64,000 nucleotides of DNA from Phellopilus nigrolimitatus (taxonomy: Eukaryota; Basidiomycota; Agaricomycetes; Hymenochaetales; Hymenochaetaceae). Shown here piece after piece: positions 56,851 to 64,000 of this stretch. The stretch spans positions 62,001 through 126,000 of the forward strand of contig JAJOHG010000040.1 of assembly GCA_021029095.1 (NCBI GenBank), given 5' to 3'. The notes under the pieces were generated by a model, which did not search any database, was not told the origin of the DNA, and saw only the letters and a list, made by a program, of their open reading frames with translations. How positions within the stretch are numbered: position 1 is the stretch's first letter; each line of letters opens with the position of its first letter. A program made the translations under genes and the position numbers.

Positions 56851-57620
56851 TTCGCGCTCGCAAGGTCTGCTACGCTGGGCTGCACGGAAACGCGCACCCA
56901 TGGCGCTCGCAAGGTCCGCTACTCTGGACTGCATGAACGCGCTCGCCAGGTTCGCTACGCTGGACCATTCGGAAGCACGCGCCCTCGCACTCGCAAGGTT
57001 CGCTACTCCGATTCTCTCCACACGGAAGAGCGCGCCATCGCACTCGCAAGGGCCGCTACTCGGTTTCTTTCCACGCGGAAGAGCGCGCCGTCGCGCTCGC
57101 AAGGTCCGCTACTCTTTTTCGTTCCACCGATTCGGATGCTTCGTTTGCCGTGGATGCAGAGCACGTATAGCTTGGACGGCGGGGCCGCGCACACCTATCG
57201 CGCTCGCAAGGTTCGCTACTCTGTTTCTTCTACACGGAAGAGCGCGCTCTCGCCCTCGCCAGGCCCGCCACTTCGGACCATTCGGAAGCGTGCGCTATCG
57301 CGCTCGCAAGACTCGCTACTCGGTTTCTTTCCTCACGGAAGAGCGCGCCCATCGCACTCGCAAGGTCCGCTACACTGGACCGCACGAACGCGCGGGCCCA
57401 TCGCGCTCGCAAGATCCACTACTCGGTTTCTTTTCACCAATCGAAGACGTTTCGGCGGCCACGCTCGCCTCGCTTCGACAATCGCGCGGGTCTCCTCTTC
57501 GTCTGGCGCGCTCGCCTCGCTATCCGCGCAAGAGCATTCCGCAGGCGCGGCGGTCGAGACAGCGGCCGAGCACGCCATTGTGCTCGGAAGGTCCGCTACC
57601 CTGTTTCCTACCATCGCGCA
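56850..57620 (-). repeat. Minisatellite arm 2 of element B (inverted)
   Basis: Tandem units of CGCTCGCAAGGTTCGCTACTC..TTTC....CGGAAGAGCGCGC, the reverse complement of arm 1. Unit boundaries vary between 55 and 75 bases. The long + frames (up to 408 codons) are repeat artefacts. Confidence 0.75.
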
Positions 57621-58175
57621 TCATCTACCGCACTCGCGTGTCGCGCGCGCACAGACACCGCCCCCTCCTTTTGCGTTGCGCTCGTCCCGCATCTCCTATC
57701 GGCGAGCGCGTCGGTCGTGCGAACGGATGCGTGCGCTCGGCCTTTTTTAATTATTTTTCTTTCTTTTCCTTTCCCCCCATTCGTTTTATGCATGCACTAT
57801 TTTCCTTTTTAGATAACCATGCTGTATTCTATAATAGACAAAATATATATTTTCTGTAACAAAAAAAGCAAACAAAAGGGCCCGACACCATCAACAGCGA
57901 GCGGGACGGCGGGCAACGGCGAACGGCGAAGCGGGAAAGCGGCGCAACATCCGCGAGCCGCTCGGTAGGCTTTTACACATAAGCGAAAGATTTATAATTG
58001 CTCTTATGCACCCTGAAAGTATTTGTAATCACCCTCCTGCCCACCACAACAGCCCTATCCAATTTAGGATAAGCCCCAGGGTCTGCCGGACATGCCGGAC
58101 CTTGCCGTACAGTGATGATCCGGCACGAGCATCAAAGCAATTAGTGGTACAGGCCCGGTAATGTCTACCACCGCA
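57621..58175. other. Element B interior, right side; no gene
   Basis: An AT-rich piece (57,760-57,880), then GC-rich sequence with GGCGAACGG repeats near 57,910, leading into the right TIR. Nothing else recognised. Confidence 0.4.
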
Positions 58176-58250
58176 CTTATCACGGTAATGTTGAACCTGG
58201 TTTTTCGGTAATTATCAGGCATGGTAAGTACTGACTGGCTGGTACTGGTG
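58176..58250 (-). repeat. Right terminal inverted repeat of element B
   Basis: Inverted match to 45,834-45,905. It ends ..GGCTGGTACTGGTG before the TSD CCCTCCT (58,251-58,257). Confidence 0.72.
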
Positions 58251-58257
58251 CCCTCCT

Positions 58258-59180
58258 TCGAGCCGCAGGCCGTCCGCAAGCGGCAGCTCAAACGCTGCAA
58301 AAAGCAACAATCATGCATGCAAGCCGTCATCAGCACCCGAAACCCCGCGCGCACGGGCTCGCATGTACGCAAGCACTCACCAGTGTTCACGCTCTCCTTC
58401 CCCGCCTGCACCGCCGCACGCCCCTTGCCCGCAATCTCCCTTGCCAGCTCCACCGCCGCCCGCACCACCGCGCCGGGCTCCGCGCCCTCCTCCTCCTCCA
58501 CGACGCGTGCCGCGACGCCCCACCGCGCCGCGTCCGCCGCGCCGAACGTCGCGCCCGTGAGCACGAGCTCCATCGCGCGCGCCTTCCCGATTGCGCGCGC
58601 GAGGCGCTGCATGTCGCCCGCGCCCGGGATCACGCCGAGGTTGATCTCGGGCTGCCCGAACACGGCGGACGGCGCCGCGAGCAGGATGTCGCACATCAGC
58701 GCGAGCTCGCACCCGCCGCCGAGCTGCAAAATCGACTGATCAGAGGGGAGAGGGGAGGGGAGCTGCATGCGTATGTACCACGTAGCCGCTGACGGCGGCG
58801 ATGGTCGGCTTACGGAAGGTGGCGATGCGGTGCCAGTTCGCGAGGAAGTCGTTCTTGTACACGTCGTCGACTGCCACGCTCCTCAGCACATAGAAAATGA
58901 ATAAATACACAAAACACACGCACACTCCTTGTCCTTCATCTCCTTGATATCCGCGCCCGCTGCACACAAAAAAAAACCCCGCACTCATCAGCATCATACA
59001 CACACAGCGCGCACAAACGCAAGAACCCAAGCACTCACCCGCAAACGCTTTCTCCGACCGCGCCGACCGCTCTGTCGTGCTCCGCCGCGTCGAGCGCGTC
59101 GTTCAGCTCCGCGACGAGCGCCGCGTACAGCGCATTGAGCGCGCGCGGGCGGTGCAGCGTGATGAGCGCGACACCCGCCA
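58258..59180 (-). pseudogene. Enoyl-CoA hydratase (crotonase) fragment, main part
   Basis: Exons: about 59180-59039 (VALITLHRPRALNALYAAL), 58959-58926 (AAGADIKEMKDK), 58881-58779 (NDFLANWHRIATFRKPTIAA), 58723-58381 (LGGGCELALMCDI, FGQPEINLGVIPGAGDMQRL) and 58294-58258 (FELPLADGLRLE). These are the mitochondrial ECHS1-type signature blocks; both conserved Glu (CELA and GQPEI regions) are present. The enzyme hydrates 2-enoyl-CoA in beta-oxidation. Against the family, a deletion near 59,050 removes about five residues (the V.LTG segment) and shifts the frame. The N-terminus with presequence is absent, and about 14 residues are missing before the last exon at 45,763. It is therefore a captured, broken fragment that keeps its introns. 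Confidence 0.82.
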
Positions 59181-59184
59181 GTAT

Positions 59185-59562
59185 ATGCGACGGACCTCAG
59201 CCTCGAACGCGTGGAGGTCCTTGCCAGGGACGTTGAGCTGCACTCGAGGTATGCACACATCTCGCGCTCCATCTGGTTGATCTCGTGCAGCGCGAAGAGG
59301 CCCTGGCCGACGACAGCCAGGACTTGTTCGAGTAGGTGTTGTCGCAGACGACCTTGCTCACGATCATGAACGCGGAGAGGAAGAGGCGGTGGCCCGAGGA
59401 GCCGTGCACGGCGGGGAAGCGCATCTTGAGGCGGTGGAGCAGCGCGAGCGCGGTGAAGGTGACGGACATGTGCAGCCGCGTGCAGAGCGAGGAGCTCGTA
59501 GTAGGAGTCTGCACTGCCGTGGTGTGGCAAACAAGTCCGCCGGATTCTACTATACCATACAC
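59185..59562 (-). pseudogene. PCL-like cyclin box fragment fused upstream of the hydratase
   Basis: On the - strand MSVTFTALALLHRLKMRFP, GHRLFLSAFMIVSKVVCDN, TYSNKSW, then VVGQGLFALHEINQMEREM, CAYLE and QLNVPGKDLHAFEAEVRR give the cyclin N-terminal box of Pho85-type (PCL1/2-like) cyclins. The wording is split over three frames. A missing G after NKSW (near 59,318) and another after CAYLE (near 59,244) would restore it. PCL cyclins activate a CDK in phosphate and cell-cycle control. N- and C-terminal parts are absent and the sequence runs directly into the hydratase near 59,182, so this is a chimeric junction. Confidence 0.75.
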
Positions 59563-60237
59563 CCTGTTTTCGAGCTGCTCAGAGTGTCAGAACACAGTAC
59601 ACGAATTCAATGAGTTGGAGGAACCATCACCGCACGAGTAGACACACAAAGCAAACTTCGGTGCTAAGGCATGAAGCAACTTCAAATGCCATCTTTCTGC
59701 CCAGGCCGGTGGTTGGAGCATAGGGGAAAACCCATCACCACCCAAGCAGGCACATGAAGCGAACTTCAGTGCTAAGGCATGAAGCAACTTCAAGGCCATC
59801 TTTCTGCCCAGGCTGGTGGTAGTGAGTCGAAGCAAAGGGAAAAATTGCATCATAAAAAAAAACCCTTTACTATAAACACAAGGAAGCATAATAGCTCAAC
59901 ATGCACTACCCCACTCGCGCAGCGGCTCCTAATTGGGCACCCTTAGCCGCGCAGAGATAGGGCTAGAAAGAATAAAGCAAAAGAAAATAGAAAAACAAAT
60001 GTAAGAGTGGGAGGGGATGATGGTGGCGAAAAAGACAAAGTGACGTGGCAATGAAAATCATCATGAGTCACATCATGTGCCGCTTGTCACATATTTCCAT
60101 GCGAGCCATCACTTGTCACGTGTTTTCCCACACTTTGGGTGCTTCCGTCTGAACGCACTGACGGAGCGTGGGAAATTGAACTTAGCTAAAATTTGATGTG
60201 CATCATCAGTGTATCATCAATTTGTTTGTTCGCAACA
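59563..60237. repeat. Tandem duplication of about 110 bases, and spacer
   Basis: 59,640-59,745 and 59,750-59,860 are direct copies sharing GCTAAGGCATGAAGCAACTTCAA and CCATCTTTCTGCCCAGGC. The rest, to 60,237, holds no gene. Confidence 0.65.
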
Positions 60238-61157
60238 TGACTTTGCTCGGTGCCGCTGTTCAGGCTGCCATCCTCACTGGTGACAATTCCGAGAAGACTC
60301 AGAATCTCCTCCTCAATGTTGCACCGCTCTCGCTCGGTATCGAGACCGCCAGTGGTGTCATGACCGCACTAATTAAGTGCAACACGACTGTCCCGATGAA
60401 GTCCAAAATCTTCTTAACATACTCTGACAACCAGTCCGGTGTCCTTATCCAGGCTTTCGAGGGCAAGCATGCACGCACGAAGGACAAAAACCTCCTCAGC
60501 AAGATCGAGCTTTCTGGTGACCCACCTGCGCAGTGTTCCTCAGGTTGAGGTCACCTTCGACATCGACGCTAACAGTATCCTTAACGTGTCCGCCTCGGAT
60601 AAAATGACCGGAAAGTCGAACCGCATCATGATCACTAACGACAAGGGTCATCTTACAAAGGAGGAGATTGAGTGTATGGTCAGCAACACTGAGAAGTTCA
60701 AGGGTAAGCAAGTACTCAGTTCTATCATCCATATTAAACTCTGATTAAAATTTCTTTATAGCTGAGGACGAGGGAGCCGCTTAGTGCATCACTACCAAGA
60801 ACGGTCTTGAGTCCTACGTGTACCACCTGCGCAATTCAATCACGGATGAGAAGGTGAAGGACAAGTTCGACGCGGACAACAAGACGCGTCTCGAGACCAC
60901 AGTGAATGAGGAGATTTTGTGGCTCGACAACTTGCAGGAAGCGTTGAAGGAGGAGTACAAGAAGAAGCAGAAGGAGCTCAAAGGCATTGTGGGCCCAATC
61001 ATGCAGAAGTTCTACCAATCTGCAGGTGCAGGTGGAGCGCCTGGCGCGGGCAGCTTCCTAGGTGCGGGCAGATTCCTTGGTGGCCCGGGGCTCCAGACAG
61101 CTTCCCTGGAGCTGGTGGCACTCCGGGCGTGTCAGATAGAGCTCGCCACGAGACCTT
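60238..61157 (+). pseudogene. HSP70 C-terminal fragment, 5'-truncated
   Basis: Starts in the end of the ATPase domain ([18 protein letters not shown]). It continues through the substrate-binding domain ([53 protein letters not shown]) and the lid (NGLESYVYHLRNS to GPIMQKFYQS). A GT-AG intron lies at about 60,704-60,761, so the copy was made from DNA, not mRNA. Lesions: a frameshift near 60,530 between SGDPP and VEVTFD, TAG at 60,782-60,784, and loss of frame near the GGAPGAG tail. The first 370 or so residues are absent. It resembles cytosolic SSA-type HSP70. Confidence 0.88.
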
Positions 61158-61960
61158 AAAACCTGTGGAAACCCGTGACCAAACCCGGAATACAGATCCA
61201 TATTTACGGATCACCCGTTGACACAGGTGATCTGTGGGAAACAGATTGTCACGGGTCCGGGTCGAGAATTTGTGATTTTCCAATACCCCCAGGTAGTTCA
61301 TAGGTTTTCAAGGCAGCCAGTGATGATACAGAACATTCAATAGGGTCATATGAAGTGAAGTTCAAATTGTTTAGAACTCTGGTTCATACGAATTTTGGAT
61401 TTTGCAGGGGTCAAAAGGTCATATTTCTGATTTATGACTAAGCCAACAGAAGCGATGGACAGAGAAAGTGTTTTCTTGTCCGCACTTTCCCACACATCCC
61501 CTAAACTCCCACGATTTTTTTTTCGCACTTTGTTCTTTGCACTTTGTTTTGTGTGCTTCATTCTGCAAGCTTCATTTTGTGCACAGGGCAGCCCGAGCTC
61601 GGAGCACCTCATCAAGTTAACATCAAGTTAAGGAGAAAGGATAGGAATCAAGACATAGAGGCTGGGGATTAGCTTGTAGAGTGTTTTTGTGTCATTTACT
61701 ATTTATTTCTAACAAGTGCTGCATAATGCTATAAAAACTGTAAACTAACCGTCGACCTGCTTGACCCGCACCCGCAGGTTTCTGAGGACCTGGGAATCTA
61801 TGTCTGTATGAGTCCGGGTCAAGGTGGGTCTGGGTTTAGAATTTTTTGTCGTGGGTGACCCGCCAATGGGTCCGGGTCAACCCGCGGTGGACTCGTGGTG
61901 AGCCCTAGTCATGGGTTTCCACGGGTAACAAGGACTCGTGATGAGCCCTAGTGGAGCTGG
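61158..61960. repeat. GGGTCCGGGTC-rich repeats flanking unclassified sequence
   Basis: Two stretches (61,160-61,290 and 61,745-61,950) share GGGTCCGGGTC, CACGGGT and ACCCG words. GAGCCCTAGT occurs twice near 61,900-61,950. Such words are common in the ends of fungal hAT-type elements, but no clean TIR/TSD pair could be drawn. A T-rich stretch near 61,510-61,580 has no gene. Confidence 0.4.
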
Positions 61961-62324
61961 CAAAGCAGTTTTTTGTCAACAGTTTTACTGACAAAACAAC
62001 CTATAAAGATGTATATTAGACAGGTTCATTACTTAAGCTTGATATGAACATTGATATTATACTTCGGGTTGCTGGATTTGGACCAATACTGAATTTATGC
62101 ATGGTTTGTCTGGGGCACAATTAGACAATGAGTTTAAATATAAGTACATCCTAATATCAACTATAGAAACTATAGAAGCTAATCACGCTACCACACTATC
62201 CACCTAATAGCTAAACACGCTAAACATGCTAAACACGCTAAACCTTGCTACAAATAGCTATCAACTACCTTCCTACATCCATCTACGTAAGTGTTTGACA
62301 CTACATCAACTATTCTGAAAATGC
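61961..62324. other. Right subterminal region of element G1
   Basis: No gene. GCTAAACACGCTAAACATGC repeats (62,210-62,245) and TAGCTATCAACT (62,255) echo the left subterminal words (TTTGCTATCAACTT near 35,889). Confidence 0.5.
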
Positions 62325-62336
62325 AGTTTCCTGATG
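62325..62336 (-). repeat. Right TIR of element G1
   Basis: AGTTTCCTGATG on +, reverse complement CATCAGGAAACT, followed by target duplication TT (62,337-62,338). Confidence 0.8.
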
Positions 62337-62868
62337 TTGGATGAGCACCTTAACAAGGGTGAACTGACTGAAGCCAGCAGTCTCCCTTCAGTGTTCTGCA
62401 GCCTTATAGAGTGCTAGAGTCATTAGGATACTTGCATACAGCATTGGAGCAGTCCTGTTCCAACATTTAAGTCATTTTAAGTGCTTTCCCAAGAACACCA
62501 GCACTAACCATGATAAAGCACCCCACACTTTTGGAGGGCTTCTGTTGGTTCCACAAACTGTTACATCTTTTGCAAGTTTCAATACAACATCTGAAACTCA
62601 TGATTAGAAATTGACACTGTAGGATAAATAAGTGTTCTTACTTCCTTCATATATGATGCTATATATAAGGATACCCAGGCCAAATGCTGCCTCCAGTCCA
62701 AATAGTGCCCTCAGGCATGCAGCTAGCCTCTTATCTGTTGTTTTTCAACACCAGCAGCAATTGGCAGAGTTGGGAATGCTTATCCTGGTGGTATAGTGCT
62801 AGCACCCTTATCAGAAGAATATCTGTAAGATAATTAGTGCAGGATTAATGTGTTGGGTATTATAAGTA
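62337..62868 (-). pseudogene. DUF6533-type membrane protein, copy E, middle part
   Basis: Continues copy E from 35,807. It matches copy D from 28,545 and copy C from 20,282 onward: exons for ALYKAAEH, then PPKVWGALSW and, near 62,780, MRVLALY. Exons are largely open. At TA 62,867-62,868, inside the intron upstream of the MRVLALY exon, a pogo/Tigger element begins. The 5' exons lie beyond the window, after that element. Confidence 0.78.
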
Positions 62869-64000
62869 CAGTAGGACCTCTCGTTAAGCTTGACCCTCGG
62901 TGGACACCTGAGCCTAAGCTTAACGACAAGTTAAGCTTATCCACGGCCTTACATAATTACATAAAAAATCACATTTTTTTCCTACTTACTGTGAGAAAAA
63001 CTTCCTAATGTCAGCCTGCTCAAGAGATTCATTGATATCTCTGCGAAGCTCATTCCTGATCTTCGGAAAAAGTGCACGAGCTTGTGCAAAGTTATCTCCG
63101 GGGCAAGACTGAAAGAACCGATCAAGTTTTGCAAGTGCCTGGCAAGCCTCCGAACGACTCATTACAAGCTCGGGCTCAGGCTCGGGCTCATCCAGTTCAG
63201 GGATGTGCTCACCATTAGCCTCCCTTCTGTTGAAGTCCACCTGCTCCAGGATCTCCGTGTCAGTCCACTCGGCTTCAGTAGTGATCTCGCCATCAACTTC
63301 AAGAAGTTCTTCGACAGTTGGCACGTTCTTCGGAGCGATGTGCTGAACCGAAAGCTTGTCCAAAGCACCCTGTAGCTCCGAAATAGCATTGGTAATACCA
63401 GAATCATTGTTTAGGGCCGGATCAACTGGTGTATTTTGATCTTCACAACTGAGAATGTCGGCGTGTTTCCAGCAATTTGCAACAGTTGATTTTGAGACAT
63501 GTGCCCATGCTTCCATTGCAAGATTCATACCCTCCAGCTGATCAATTCGGTAAATGTTCACAATTCCTTCATCATCACGAAGCAGAGCACCCAGAATGTA
63601 AAGCCGGCGGTAGTGGGCTTTGAACGTTCTGATGATGCCGGCATCCAAGGGTTGGATATGAGATGTCATATTCGGATCAAGAAAGATGACCGTAACATTT
63701 GTCAGCTTCTTCTCATCAAAGATGTGTGAAGGTGCATTGTCAATTGTAAGGCAAATGTGACGGCCTTCGGCATGCATATCTCTGTTAAGGTTATCAAGAT
63801 AGCTGAAAATAGAATCAGCATAGGAACACAAAATGAAAGCATATAAAGACATACATTTGAAAGACCGAGCCAACCATCCATGCCTTTTTGTTCCAGTAAT
63901 AGTCAAATCCTAAATCTGTCCCCTCTTTCTTGTTGAAGCATCGAGGTTTTTGTGCATGTCCAATGAATAGAGGTGCTCTGATGTCAGAGCCGTCTGCATT
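62869..64000 (-). mobile_element. Pogo/Tigger-type DNA transposon (continues past the window)
   Basis: Starts CAGTAGGACCTCTCGTTAAG after TA (62,867-62,868), the TIR start and target expected for Tigger/pogo elements. The first 80 bases hold internal inverted wording (TTAAGCTTGACC, CTAAGCTTAACG, GTTAAGCTTA). It encodes a DDE transposase on -. The other end is not in the window. Confidence 0.85.
62986..64000 (-). CDS. Pogo/Tigger DDE transposase (N-terminus outside the window)
   Basis: Exon to 63,855 (RAPLFIGHAQKPRCFNKK, YYWNKKAWMVGSVFQ), GT-AG intron 63,854-63,803, then exon 63,802-62,986 (YLDNLNRDM, LTIDNAPSH, FLDPNMTSHIQPLDAGIIR). The Asp in TIDNAPSH and the DPNMTSHIQPLDAG region are the DDE_1 domain hallmarks. 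The tail ends IRKFFSQ, usual for this family. The visible frame has no lesion. It catalyses cut-and-paste transposition at TA. The N-terminal CENP-B-like HTH region should lie beyond 64,000. Confidence 0.88.

Larger units (their letters stand above)
45834..58250. mobile_element. Element B: TIR transposon in the hydratase fragment
   Basis: The left end reads GAGCCGTACCAACCAATC. The right end, reversed, reads CACCAGTACCAGCCAGTC, matching at 13 of 18 positions. Further in, both contain CCAGGTTCA..ATTACCGTGA about 50 bases from the tip, so the inverted similarity runs about 70 bp. The ends are flanked by a 7-bp duplication, CCCTCCT. Total length is 12,417 bp, about 4.8 kb without LTR2. TSD size and subterminal TTACCG words suggest a hAT-like element. 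No transposase was recognised; the interior holds minisatellite arms, an AT-rich segment and a kinase-like tail. It separates the last exon of the hydratase from the rest. Confidence 0.72.
35808..62336. mobile_element. 26.5-kb TIR-bounded insertion carrying host gene fragments (element G1)
   Basis: Copies C and D read CCTGATCTTGGATGAG where copy E is broken. At 35,807 the gene stops after CTT, and at 62,337 it resumes with TTGGATGAG, so TT is duplicated. Immediately inside are CATCAGGAAACC (35,808) and, on the opposite strand, CATCAGGAAACT (62,336): an 11-bp perfect terminal inverted repeat. Both ends have short repeated subterminal motifs (GCGAGGTAGTG twice on the left, GCTAAACACGCTAAAC on the right). 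Removing LTR1 and element B leaves about 7.5 kb. This holds fragments of a CNT transporter, a cyclin, an enoyl-CoA hydratase and HSP70, with introns kept. No transposase is visible, so it is probably non-autonomous. Short TSD and subterminal repeats recall CACTA-like elements, but the ends are not CACTA, so I leave the superfamily open. Confidence 0.8.

Noticed and set aside
56633..57859. Open + frame of 408 codons and several overlapping long frames
   Set aside because: They run through the minisatellite arm in several frames at once. The repeat unit, not selection, keeps them open.
35806..62338. Explanation of the copy E split as assembly chimera
   Set aside because: The TIR and exact TT duplication at the break favour true insertion, but only reads can prove it.
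1..64000. CRISPR arrays, rRNA and tRNA genes, bacterial operons or riboswitches
   Set aside because: No regular spacer array, no cloverleaf-like sequence and no rRNA wording was seen; intron-rich genes show a fungal nuclear region.

Overview
The window looks like an accessory, transposon-rich region from a filamentous basidiomycete (Agaricomycetes). Three things point there: short introns with GTNNGN donors and CTNAC-like branch points, a cluster of DUF6533-type seven-helix membrane proteins (a family I know from mushrooms), and two chromodomain Ty3/Gypsy elements. No rRNA, tRNA or CRISPR array was seen.

Layer 0, the host locus (1-35,807, resuming at 62,337-62,868), is a segmental array. Five related DUF6533-type genes lie in two orientations: copies A (1-1,156) and B (5,931-7,535) on +, and copies C (21,620-19,988), D (29,884-28,259) and E (62,868-62,337 plus 35,807-35,516) on -. 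Between them are degenerate repeats that travelled with the copies. These carry exon-like blocks of at least one spliced gene family I do not recognise. Near the axis of this inverted array sits a well-preserved 19-exon gene (14,035-11,288, -) for a DUF2235-type alpha/beta hydrolase with a C-terminal DM9/DUF3421 module.

Layer 1: copy E is split by a 26.5-kb TIR-bounded insertion (35,808-62,336; TIR CATCAGGAAAC, TSD TT). Its net content of about 7.5 kb is a patchwork of intron-bearing host gene fragments: a CNT-family nucleoside transporter, a PCL-like cyclin joined to a mitochondrial-type enoyl-CoA hydratase, and an HSP70 tail. No transposase is visible in it. A pogo/Tigger transposon (62,869 to beyond the window) sits in an intron of copy E.

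Layer 2: the big insertion is itself hit twice. LTR1 (37,264-43,899, -, TSD ATGAG) is an almost unmutated chromovirus. Element B (45,834-58,250) is a TIR element with a 7-bp TSD, inserted in the hydratase fragment, so the last hydratase exon (45,763-45,714) now lies 12.5 kb from the rest. Layer 3: LTR2 (46,451-54,066, +, TSD AACAC) sits inside element B. It has visually identical LTRs, a GGGTTTT frameshift site before the gag stop, a TGA in pol and an extra 3' ORF with CCHC knuckles.

In both LTR elements the predicted 5' end of the RNA is complementary to the primer-binding site two bases inside the LTR. This implies Tf1-type self-priming instead of tRNA priming. The window is therefore best read as a stratigraphy: host array, then gene-capturing TIR element, then LTR1 and element B, then LTR2. 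All calls come from reading the sequence and recalled family motifs. No database search was run.
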